From contig JAXLSZ010000007.1 in the NCBI GenBank assembly GCA_046330315.1, forward strand, positions 248,001 to 312,000: 64,000 nt of DNA, in the 5' to 3' direction. Within the stretch, counting starts at the first letter, position 1, and every line of letters begins with the position of its first letter. The translations under genes were made by a program, and so were the position numbers. Source of the DNA: JAXLSZ01 sp046330315 (GTDB taxonomy: Bacteria; Actinomycetota; Thermoleophilia; Solirubrobacterales; 70-9). Below the pieces are notes generated by a model, which saw only the letters and a program-made list of their open reading frames with translations, had not been told where the DNA came from and did not search any database. Below are positions 10,488 through 18,621 of this stretch, piece by piece.

Positions 10488-10685
10488 TCAGACCCTTCTA
10501 AAGCGAGAGTAGACAAGGCCGAGTCCAACGAAGAGCCCCACGAACAGGCCCGCGAGGCCGAGCGGCACCGCCGCGCCGAAGAGGCTGCCGAGCCCGTAGG
10601 CGATGGCGCCGCAGCCGACCATCGTGACGATCAGCATCATCCCGGCGCTGGCGGCCTGCGCCCCGGGCCCGCGCCCGGCGCTCAT
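10488..10685 (-). CDS. AtpZ-like two-helix membrane protein
   Basis: 65 residues with a short Gly/Ala-rich head and two membrane helices (about 16-34 and 40-58) ending in a basic tail SRFRRV. Size, topology and placement as first gene of the ATP synthase operon match the AtpZ family (putative F0F1-ATPase accessory subunit). ATG start. The 139-nt space upstream (10686-10824) should hold the operon promoter; TATAGT on the minus strand near 10797-10802 is a possible -10 element, but no good -35 is visible. Confidence 0.65.
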   Translation of the reverse strand: MSAGRGPGAQAASAGMMLIVTMVGCGAIAYGLGSLFGAAVPLGLAGLFVGLFVGLGLVYSRFRRV

Positions 10686-10824
10686 CGGGGCATGTGGTCT
10701 TGATGCGTGGCAATTGCAGTCGCGTGCGGCAGCGGAAGAGACAGATGCCGGTCGGCGCGGGGGCGGATCAAGGCCGCGCGCCGGCGGGGTCGGCGACTAT
10801 ACCCAAACCGGCGTCCCGGGGCCC

Positions 10825-12057
10825 TCACGGGTGAGGGTCGGCGGGGTCGGGGTCGAGGGCCTCGAACTCGCCCGTCTCCGGGTCCGCGGCCGGAAAGCTG
10901 CCGGTCTCCAGCTCCGTGGCGACGCCGCGGTCCACCGTCTCGGGGTCGGGGTCGGGCCTCCCGGCCTCCCGGCGCAACCCGATCAGCTGCCGGGAGCGCA
11001 CCCGGCGCAGCTTGAGGATCTCCAGCACGTAGACCAGGTAGGCGCTGGCCGCCAGCGCCAGCAGCCCGCAGAGCACCATCACCGCGGTCCATGCGGTGTC
11101 GAAATGGCCGTGGTTGTCGCTGTAGGGGACGAACCGCAGCGCCAGGGCGAGCAGCGCCAGGACCATGGTCCACCCGTAGAGGTAGGCGAGGGTCCGGCGC
11201 TGCGAGAACCCGATGTTGGCCATCCGGTGGTGGAAGTGCGAGCGGTCGGCCTGGTAGATCGGGCGGTGGTACTTGAGACGCTTGGCGACCACGAACCCGG
11301 TGTCGAGGATGGGGACGGCGAGGACCACCAGCGGGAAGGCGAGGGCGACCACGGCGTTGGTCTTCAGCGCGCCCTGCACGGCCGCGGTGGCGAGCAGGTA
11401 GCCGAGCAGGTTGGACCCGGTGTCCCCCATGAAGCTGGAGGCCGGGGGAAAGCCGTGGCGGAGGAACCCCAGCGCCGACCCGGCGGTGATCGCCGCCAGG
11501 ACCCCGGCGGCGTTACGGTCGAGCGAGAGCGCGATGATCGCCAGGGCCACGGCCGCGATCGCGCAGACGCCCGCCGCCAGGCCGTCCACCCCGTCGATGA
11601 AGTTGGTGACGTTGACCACCGCGACGATGCCGAGGACGGTGACCGGATAGGCGACCCAGCCGAGCTCGAACCCCCCGACGAACGGCAGGGTCAGCACGTC
11701 CACGCGCACCCCGCCGAGCACCGGGATCAGCGCCGCGACGCACTGCCCGAGCAGCTTGGGAAGGGCGGGGAGGTCGTAGAGGTCGTCGAGCAGGCCGACC
11801 AGGGCGATCGCCGCCGCGCCGAGCAGGATCGAGCGGGTCTCGCCGTCGGCCGGCAGCCAGATCCATCCCGTGACCTCGACGGCGGCGAGGATCGCGATGC
11901 CCGAGAGCTTCGGGGTGGGCGTGTCGTGCAGGCCCCGCGCCCGCGGGTAGTCGATCGCTCCGACCCGGCGGGCGAGACGCTCGGAGAAGGGCACGAGCGC
12001 CCAGGCGATCACCGTGGCGGCGACGAAGGAGAGGACGGCGTCGAGTGTCGACGGCAT
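10825..12057 (-). CDS. WecA/TagO/MraY-family phosphoglycosyltransferase (undecaprenyl-phosphate GlcNAc-1-phosphate type)
   Basis: 410 residues and about ten membrane helices. Family motifs are visible: LLDDLYDLPALPK (Asp pair), NVTNFIDGVDGLAAG (catalytic Asp), FMGDTGSNLLG and the WecA-type SHFHHRM loop. It starts a lipid-linked glycan by moving a sugar-1-phosphate to undecaprenyl phosphate. In mycobacteria the corresponding gene (rfe/wecA, Rv1302) occupies the same place before the ATP synthase operon. The last ~70 residues are a hydrophilic Asp/Pro/Glu-rich tail not needed in the family. ATG start. Confidence 0.9.
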   Translation of the reverse strand: MPSTLDAVLSFVAATVIAWALVPFSERLARRVGAIDYPRARGLHDTPTPKLSGIAILAAVEVTGWIWLPADGETRSILLGAAAIALVGLLDDLYDLPALPKLLGQCVAALIPVLGGVRVDVLTLPFVGGFELGWVAYPVTVLGIVAVVNVTNFIDGVDGLAAGVCAIAAVALAIIALSLDRNAAGVLAAITAGSALGFLRHGFPPASSFMGDTGSNLLGYLLATAAVQGALKTNAVVALAFPLVVLAVPILDTGFVVAKRLKYHRPIYQADRSHFHHRMANIGFSQRRTLAYLYGWTMVLALLALALRFVPYSDNHGHFDTAWTAVMVLCGLLALAASAYLVYVLEILKLRRVRSRQLIGLRREAGRPDPDPETVDRGVATELETGSFPAADPETGEFEALDPDPADPHP

Positions 12058-12110
12058 TTTTCAGTCTCCCGGTCCGGCTGGGGTCCGCCCGGAGCGGTGC
12101 CGCAGGCAGG

Positions 12111-13115
12111 CTACTCGACGGCCCCGAGGACTCCCTCGACCAGGAGGTCGGGGTCGCGGGGGTTGACGACGCCGATCGGCGCCTCGCGCTTGCACAGGTC
12201 GAGCTCCTCGGGGCCCTCGAGGACGCGCAGCCTCCCCTCGGCGATCAGCCGCTCGTCGACGCCGCCGACCCGGCCGGCGAACGCCGTGTAGACCGGGGTC
12301 CCGAGCGCGACCGCCTCGCGGTTCATCGTCCCGCCGGCGCTGACCACCAGGTCGGCGTAGGCGATCAGGCTCTGCGCGTCCACGGCACGGTCCGGGACGA
12401 TCAGGCGCGCGGCCCGCAGGGACCGGGCCGCCTCGGCCTGGGCGCCGGTCCGGGGGATCATCACGGTCACCGCCTCGGAGGCCGCGAGGCGCCGCAGAAC
12501 GGCGTCGTGGAGCCGGTTGGGCGCGTGGTACTCGGAGGTCTCCGGGGGCGGGCGCAGGACCGCGAGGACGCGATCCCGGTCCACCCCCAACTCTGCGAGC
12601 ACCGAGGGATCGGGCTCGAAGTCGGCCAGGTAGTACTCCTCCTTGAGCCCGGGATAGCGGAACAGCTTGCCCGGCTTCGCACCGACCCTGCGCATCCGCT
12701 CGACCGGAATCGCCTCGGGGACCAGCACCCGCCTGGCGACGCGGAAGGCGGCCTGGCGCTGCAGGCCGGCGTACTCGTAGTCCTGCATCTGCACCGAGGG
12801 GATCCGGCAGAGCGCCGAGACCGCCGCCAGGTCCACCGAACCGTGGCCGAGCGCAAGGTCGGGACGCCGCCGCCAGACCGGGCGCGAGAGCCGGGCGGAG
12901 CGCGCCAGAAGGGCCCGCGCCTTGCCCGCGCTGGAGGCCCCGCCGTGGGCGCCCACGGCCAGATAGGGGATTCCGAGCCGGTCGAGGATGCCGAGGGTCT
13001 GGCCGTAGGAGCGGGCCGTGAGGAAGACCGAGTGGCCCCGCGCCTCGAGCCGCTCCACGATCGGGCGCAGGACCAGCGGATGCGCGGCGGCCGTGCAGTC
13101 GACCCAGATCAGCAT
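12111..13115 (-). CDS. DUF354 family protein (glycosyltransferase-B-like fold)
   Basis: 334 residues. Opening IWVDCTAAAHPLVLRPIVERL and later GHGSVDLAAVSAL and VVSAGGTMNREAVALGTPVY are typical of DUF354, whose members resemble UDP-GlcNAc 2-epimerase and MurG-type enzymes. The SAGGTMNREA segment would sit at the donor nucleotide-sugar site of a GT-B fold. No biochemical role is established. It lies between glyA and the wecA-like gene, 53 nt ahead of the latter, which fits a role in the same envelope glycan (inference). Confidence 0.82.
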   Translation of the reverse strand: MLIWVDCTAAAHPLVLRPIVERLEARGHSVFLTARSYGQTLGILDRLGIPYLAVGAHGGASSAGKARALLARSARLSRPVWRRRPDLALGHGSVDLAAVSALCRIPSVQMQDYEYAGLQRQAAFRVARRVLVPEAIPVERMRRVGAKPGKLFRYPGLKEEYYLADFEPDPSVLAELGVDRDRVLAVLRPPPETSEYHAPNRLHDAVLRRLAASEAVTVMIPRTGAQAEAARSLRAARLIVPDRAVDAQSLIAYADLVVSAGGTMNREAVALGTPVYTAFAGRVGGVDERLIAEGRLRVLEGPEELDLCKREAPIGVVNPRDPDLLVEGVLGAVE

Positions 13116-13173
13116 CGCCGCGAGGGGTCGCCCGGGCCAGGCCGGGTCCGCCCGGCAGCCGGCGGTTCGATGC

Positions 13174-14457
13174 TCAGACGGCAGCTCCGGTCAGCTGGGG
13201 GTAGAGCGGGTAGCGGTCCATCAGCGCGCCGGTGCGCTCGGCGAGCAGGCCCTGCTCCTGGGCGAAGCGGTCCGAGAGGGCCGTGCCGATCACCTCCGCG
13301 ATCTCGCGCATGTCGTCCTCGACCAGGCCGCGGGTAGTCAGGGCGGGGGTGCCTATCCGCAGGCCCGAGGGGTTCATCGGGGGGCGCTCGTCGAAGGGGA
13401 TCGCGTTGCGGTTGACCGTGATCCCGACCTCCTCCAGGCGGGACTCCGCGGTCTTTCCATCGAGCCCGGTGCGGGTCAGGTCGACCAGCACGAGGTGCAC
13501 GTCGGTGCCTCCGGTCAGCACCTCCACCCCGCCCAACCGAAGGCCCTCGGCCAGGGCCCGGGCGTTGGCGATCGTCTGGCGCTGGCGGGCCCTGAAGCCC
13601 TCGGTCGAGGCGATCCCGAGGGCCACCGCCTTGGCAGCGACGATGTGCATCAGCGGCCCCCCCTGCTGCCCGGGGAAGACAGAGCGGTCGATGTCGCGGG
13701 CCAGCTCCTCGCGGCAGAGGATCACCCCGCTGCGCGGCCCGCAGAGGGTCTTGTGGATCGTCGTGGTGACGACGTCGGCGTGCTCGACCGGGTTGGGGTG
13801 CTCCCCGGCCGCGACGAGGCCCGCGAAGTGGGCCATGTCGACCATCAGCTTCGCCCCGACCGCGTCGGCGATCTCGCGGAAGGCGGCGAAGTCGAGCCGG
13901 CGCGGATACGCCGACCAGCCGGCGACGATCAGCTTCGGCCGGTGCTCGTGGGCGAGCCGCTCGACCTCTTCCATGTCGATCAGGAAGTCCTCGCGCCGCA
14001 CGTGGTACGCGGTGACCTCGTAGAGCTTGCCGGACACGTTGAGCTTCATCCCGTGCGTGAGGTGCCCTCCGTGGTCGAGAGCGAGGCCCATGATCGAGTC
14101 CCCCGGATCGAGCAGCGCCATGTAGACGGCGTTGTTCGCCTGGGCGCCGGAATGGGGCTGAACGTTCGCGTGCTCGGCGCCGAACAGCGCCCTTGCACGG
14201 TCGATCGCGAGCTGCTCGGCGATGTCGACCTGCTCGCAGCCGCCGTAGTAGCGCCGCCCCGGGTAGCCCTCCGCGTACTTGTTGGTGAGCACCGACCCGG
14301 CGGCCTCCAGCACCGCCGCCGGCACGAAGTTCTCCGAGGCGATCATCTCCAGGGTGCGCTGCTGGCGCCGCAGCTCGCCGTCGAGCACGTCGGCGATCTC
14401 GGGGTCAACCTCGGCGAGGGGCGCCTGGTGCCAGCGTTCCGGGGCTGCGTCGCTCAT
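13174..14457 (-). CDS. glyA: Serine hydroxymethyltransferase
   Basis: 427 residues. The PLP Lys is in TTTIHKTLCGPRSG, and NMIASENF-type and YAEGYPGRRYYGGCE segments are present, all standard for SHMT. It interconverts serine and glycine with tetrahydrofolate and supplies one-carbon units. ATG start with no ribosome binding site, but TATGGT lies 8 nt upstream, so the message may be leaderless. It is placed between sua5 and DUF354, the position glyA also takes in some other actinobacteria. Confidence 0.96.
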   Translation of the reverse strand: MSDAAPERWHQAPLAEVDPEIADVLDGELRRQQRTLEMIASENFVPAAVLEAAGSVLTNKYAEGYPGRRYYGGCEQVDIAEQLAIDRARALFGAEHANVQPHSGAQANNAVYMALLDPGDSIMGLALDHGGHLTHGMKLNVSGKLYEVTAYHVRREDFLIDMEEVERLAHEHRPKLIVAGWSAYPRRLDFAAFREIADAVGAKLMVDMAHFAGLVAAGEHPNPVEHADVVTTTIHKTLCGPRSGVILCREELARDIDRSVFPGQQGGPLMHIVAAKAVALGIASTEGFRARQRQTIANARALAEGLRLGGVEVLTGGTDVHLVLVDLTRTGLDGKTAESRLEEVGITVNRNAIPFDERPPMNPSGLRIGTPALTTRGLVEDDMREIAEVIGTALSDRFAQEQGLLAERTGALMDRYPLYPQLTGAAV

Positions 14458-14465
14458 CGCGGCCG

Positions 14466-14471
14466 ACCATA
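14466..14471 (-). promoter_or_regulatory. Candidate -10 hexamer for leaderless glyA
   Basis: On the minus strand this reads TATGGT, 8 nt before the glyA ATG. The spacing would place the transcription start at or next to the start codon. Confidence 0.45.
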
Positions 14472-14534
14472 CCAGCGGTCCCGGCTCCGGCTGCCATACC
14501 GGCGGCGCCCGGGCAGCGGTTGACGGTGCCGAGC

Positions 14535-15161
14535 CTAGCCCTCCAGAGCTTCCGCCACCTCGGCCCGCGCCATCGCTCCCTCGCGGAGGATCTCCCAGCC
14601 GCCGCTCTCGACCTCCGTGAGGTCGATCACCGTCGAGGGCGACCCGGTCAGGCGCCCGCCGTCGATCGCCAGGTCGACGGCATCGTGGATCTCCTCGGCG
14701 ACCTCTCCGAGCGCCGCGGGCGCCGGCTCGCCGCTTCGGTTCGCGCTGGTCTGGAAGACCGGGCGGTCCAGGCCGGCGAGCGGCCCGCCGATGAGCCGGA
14801 CTCCAAGGCGCCGGAAGTCCTCCCGGCAGGCGAGCGGGTAGCGGCGGGCCGGGTTGGCGAGCACGAGGGTGACGGGCCCGGGCAGCAGCGCGGCCACCGC
14901 CTGGCGAGCCCGGGGCCCGAGGTCTCCGACCAGCTCCCGCATGGCGAGCGGCGAGAAGTACATGACCGCGGAGGGCCTGCCGTCGTCGCGCCCCTTGATC
15001 CGGTGGATGCGTGAGATCGCCGGGGCGTCGAGGGGGTCGCAGGCGAGCCCGTAGAGCCCGTCCGCCGGGAAGAGGGCCACCCCGCCCTCCTCGAGGCAGC
15101 GCTCCAGCGCCGCCCTCGCCGCCGGCGCCCCGTCGTCCCGCACCGCGACGACTCGGCTCAA
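14535..15161 (-). CDS. Threonylcarbamoyl-AMP synthase (Sua5/YrdC/YwlC family)
   Basis: 208 residues. It has the YrdC core: FPADGLYGLACDP, RIHRIKGRDDGRPSAV, LLPGPVTLVL and FQTSANRSGEP. It makes threonylcarbamoyl-AMP from threonine, bicarbonate and ATP for the t6A37 modification of tRNA. I start it at a TTG that overlaps the prmC stop (TTGA), since the frame further upstream only translates prmC out of frame. The neighbourhood prfA-prmC-sua5 is conserved widely. Confidence 0.9.
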   Translation of the reverse strand: MSRVVAVRDDGAPAARAALERCLEEGGVALFPADGLYGLACDPLDAPAISRIHRIKGRDDGRPSAVMYFSPLAMRELVGDLGPRARQAVAALLPGPVTLVLANPARRYPLACREDFRRLGVRLIGGPLAGLDRPVFQTSANRSGEPAPAALGEVAEEIHDAVDLAIDGGRLTGSPSTVIDLTEVESGGWEILREGAMARAEVAEALEG

Positions 15162-15970
15162 CGCCTCGCCACCACCACCCGCTCGATCCCGGCCAGGTCG
15201 CGGCGGGCCTCCGCCGACCCGAAGCCGGCGTCGCGAAGCAGCTCGCCGACCGCCCCGGCCTGGCCGGCGCCGACCTCGAGCGCCGCGGTCTCGCATAGGA
15301 GCCGGGGCACGACCCCGCGGATCGCCTCGAGTCCGTCGGGGCCCGCGAAGAGGGCCTCGGCGGGCTCCCAGAGCGCCACCTCCGGGGGCAGCGAGTCGCG
15401 GTCGCGCTCGGCGACGTAGGGCAGGTTGGCGAGGACGAGATCGAAATGCCCCGCGGCGAGGGAGCCCGCGAGGAAGGCGACCCGGCCTTCGAGGCCGAGG
15501 CGACGGGCGTTGGCCCGGGCCACCGAGAGCGCTGCGGACGAGGTGTCGGTCGCGGTCACCGAGGTCTCGGGCAGCTCGGAGGCAACGGCCAGCGCCACCG
15601 CGCCGGAGCCGGTGCCAACCTCGAAAACGGTGCGCGGAGCGAGCTCCGCGGCGACCTCGACGAGGAGCTCGGTCTCGGGCCGGGGGACCAGGACGCGACG
15701 ATCCACCCCCAGCTCGATCATCCGGAACCCCCGGCGACCGAGGATGTAGGCGACCGGCTCGCGCCTCTCCCGCCGCGCGAGCATGCGCTCGAAGGCGGCG
15801 GCCTCCGGTGCGCCGACGGGGCGGGCGGGGTCTGCGGCGATCTCGGCGCGATTCGCGCCCGTTGCCTCGGCGAGCAGCAACTCTGCGTCGAGTCGCGGCG
15901 AGTCCACCCCCGTGGCGGCCAGCCGCGCGGCCGCCTCGCCCAGCAGGTCACGGGCGGTTCGCAGGCTCAC
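15158..15970 (-). CDS. prmC: Peptide chain release factor N5-glutamine methyltransferase
   Basis: 270 residues. It has a Rossmann methyltransferase core (VFEVGTGSGAVALAVA) and the family signature NLPY in LVLANLPYVAE (canonical NPPY). The upstream frame is open but overlaps prfA; I chose the GTG at 15970, which follows a GGCGAGGAG ribosome binding site and gives the usual N-terminus. It methylates the GGQ glutamine of RF1 and RF2; prfA lies directly upstream. The gap of 118 nt (15971-16088) is GC-rich and contains two copies of a CCCCCCGGGGA-type palindrome. Confidence 0.93.
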   Translation of the reverse strand: MSLRTARDLLGEAAARLAATGVDSPRLDAELLLAEATGANRAEIAADPARPVGAPEAAAFERMLARRERREPVAYILGRRGFRMIELGVDRRVLVPRPETELLVEVAAELAPRTVFEVGTGSGAVALAVASELPETSVTATDTSSAALSVARANARRLGLEGRVAFLAGSLAAGHFDLVLANLPYVAERDRDSLPPEVALWEPAEALFAGPDGLEAIRGVVPRLLCETAALEVGAGQAGAVGELLRDAGFGSAEARRDLAGIERVVVARR

Positions 15971-16088
15971 CGGGGACTCCTCGCCGGACAGCTCGCGGTC
16001 GCCGGGCCCTCCCCCCGGGGAGTCCACGCCGGCACCTGGCCGTCCCCCCGGGGACCCCCCGGCCCGGGCCGGGCGGACCGCGGCGCGC

Positions 16089-17171
<1,083 letters not shown>

Positions 17172-17217
17172 CCACGCAATTGTGACGTCTGGCGCCGCCC
17201 CACACACCAAACCCGAC

Positions 17218-17260
17218 GTGGGACCTCTAAACCGCGCATACGAAGGATTAGAGGTCCCAC
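17218..17260. terminator. Perfect 13-bp hairpin between the DUF1385 gene and prfA
   Basis: Arms at 17218-17230 (GTGGGACCTCTAA) and 17248-17260 are perfect inverted repeats around a 17-nt loop. It stands 12 nt downstream of the DUF1385 stop on the minus strand. No U-tract follows, so it may be an atypical terminator, an attenuator before prfA, or a processing site. Confidence 0.6.
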
Positions 17261-17271
17261 CCCCGGGGGGG

Positions 17272-18303
17272 TTAGGCGACGATCTCGATCGGAGAGGGGC
17301 CCGCGTCCCTGGGGCTCTCGACGGCCAGGACCGCCTCCAGGGAGGCGATCGCCACGGCGAGCTGGCTCTCGTCCGGCTCGCGGGTGGTGAGGTTCTGGAG
17401 CATCAGCCCCGGCCACATCAGGCCTCGCACCCAGGCCTTGCGCCTGTTCTTGCCGGCCCACTTGATCACCTCGTAGGAGAGGCCCGCGATCAGCGGGATG
17501 CCGACGATCCTCGAGATCACCAGCCAGTACCAGGCCGGCAGGCCGATCGGCGCGAACACGAAGATCGCCAGCACCATCACGATCAGCAGGAAGCTGGTGC
17601 CGCAGCGGGGGTGAAGGCGGGAGTAGAGCCTGGCCCGCTCGGGCACCAGGCGGTCCTCGGCCTCGTAGCAGGAGATCGTCTTGTGCTCGGCGCCGTGGTA
17701 CTCGAAGACCCGGCGCAGGTCGGGCAGCCGGCTGATCAGGACGATGTAGCCGATGAAGATCGCCGTGCGCAGGACCCCCTCGACGAGCCAGAACAGCAGG
17801 GGCGAGCCGAGCTGGTCCTTGACGAGGCTGGTGGCGCCGACCGGGATCACGAAGAAGAGCAGAACCGCGAGCAGCACCGAGAGCACGATCGTCGCGCCCC
17901 AGGTGAAGCCGCCGATCTCCTCCTGCTCCTCGGGCTCGAGCTGCGCGTTGGCCGAGATCGCCAGCGCGCGGAAGCCGATCTTCAGCGACTCCCCGAGCGC
18001 CACCACGCCCCGCACGACGGGGAGCCTCAGCAGGCGGTGCCGCTTGGCCCAGGAGACGAGCGGCTCGGAGCTCACCTCGACCTCGCCGTCCGGCTTGCGC
18101 ACGGCGACCGCCCAGACCGACACGCCGCGCATCATCACCCCCTCGAGAACCGCCTGGCCGCCGAGGGGCGCGTCGCGACGGGCGACCAGCGCGCCGTCGG
18201 GCATGCGCAGGGAATCGGCGCCGTCCGGCCCCGCGCCGTTGCTCGAGGCCCCCGTCCCCCTCAGCTCGGCCGGGGCGGCGGGATCGCTGCCTCCCCCGGC
18301 CAC
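17272..18303 (-). CDS. DUF1385 (YqhQ-like) membrane protein
   Basis: 343 residues from a GTG start. It has GGQAVLEGVMMRG near residue 48, several membrane helices, and the conserved EYHGAEHKTISCYEA and HPRCGTSFLLIVM segments, which together define DUF1385. The family is widespread next to prfA and rpmE but its function is not known; the His/Cys-containing motifs suggest metal or cofactor binding (inference). The start lies 4 nt behind rpmE, so the two are coupled. Confidence 0.9.
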   Translation of the reverse strand: MAGGGSDPAAPAELRGTGASSNGAGPDGADSLRMPDGALVARRDAPLGGQAVLEGVMMRGVSVWAVAVRKPDGEVEVSSEPLVSWAKRHRLLRLPVVRGVVALGESLKIGFRALAISANAQLEPEEQEEIGGFTWGATIVLSVLLAVLLFFVIPVGATSLVKDQLGSPLLFWLVEGVLRTAIFIGYIVLISRLPDLRRVFEYHGAEHKTISCYEAEDRLVPERARLYSRLHPRCGTSFLLIVMVLAIFVFAPIGLPAWYWLVISRIVGIPLIAGLSYEVIKWAGKNRRKAWVRGLMWPGLMLQNLTTREPDESQLAVAIASLEAVLAVESPRDAGPSPIEIVA

Positions 18304-18307
18304 CAGG

Positions 18308-18523
18308 TCAGTTCCCGGTCTTGGCCCGCTTCGCGGCGCGGCGCTGGAACCGCTCGACCCGGCCGCCGGTGTCGACGAGCTTCTGCTTGCCGGTGTAGAA
18401 AGGGTGGCAGGCCGAGCAGATCTCGACGTGGAGATCGGCGGTGGTGGAGCGGGTGTAGAACTGGTTCCCGCAGGAGCAGTGGACGTTGGCCACCGTGTAG
18501 GAGGGGTGGATGTCGGTCTTCAT
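18308..18523 (-). CDS. rpmE: 50S ribosomal protein L31 (zinc-binding type)
   Basis: 71 residues. It keeps the four zinc-ligand cysteines (HCSCGN and EICSACHPFYTG), so it is the C+ form used when zinc is adequate. It has an ATG start and no ribosome binding site; TAGACT stands 9 nt before the ATG on the minus strand, suggesting a leaderless message. It is the first gene of the rpmE-DUF1385 pair. Confidence 0.96.
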   Translation of the reverse strand: MKTDIHPSYTVANVHCSCGNQFYTRSTTADLHVEICSACHPFYTGKQKLVDTGGRVERFQRRAAKRAKTGN

Positions 18524-18532
18524 CGGGGGCCA

Positions 18533-18538
18533 AGTCTA
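18533..18538 (-). promoter_or_regulatory. Candidate -10 hexamer TAGACT for leaderless rpmE
   Basis: Reads TAGACT on the minus strand, 9 nt before the rpmE ATG. The same hexamer precedes several other starts in this window at 6-9 nt. Confidence 0.5.
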
Positions 18539-18621
18539 GCGGGGCCCAGGCATGCCCCCCGGCGCCCCAGCCCTTGGCTCCCGGCCTGGACAGTTGACCC
18601 ACCCGATAGTGGGTCGGCACC

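Noticed and set aside
10457..10528. Longer start (TTG at 10528) for the AtpI-position protein
   Set aside because: It would overlap the preceding gene by 41 nt, and a GGGGAGG site points to the GTG at 10456.
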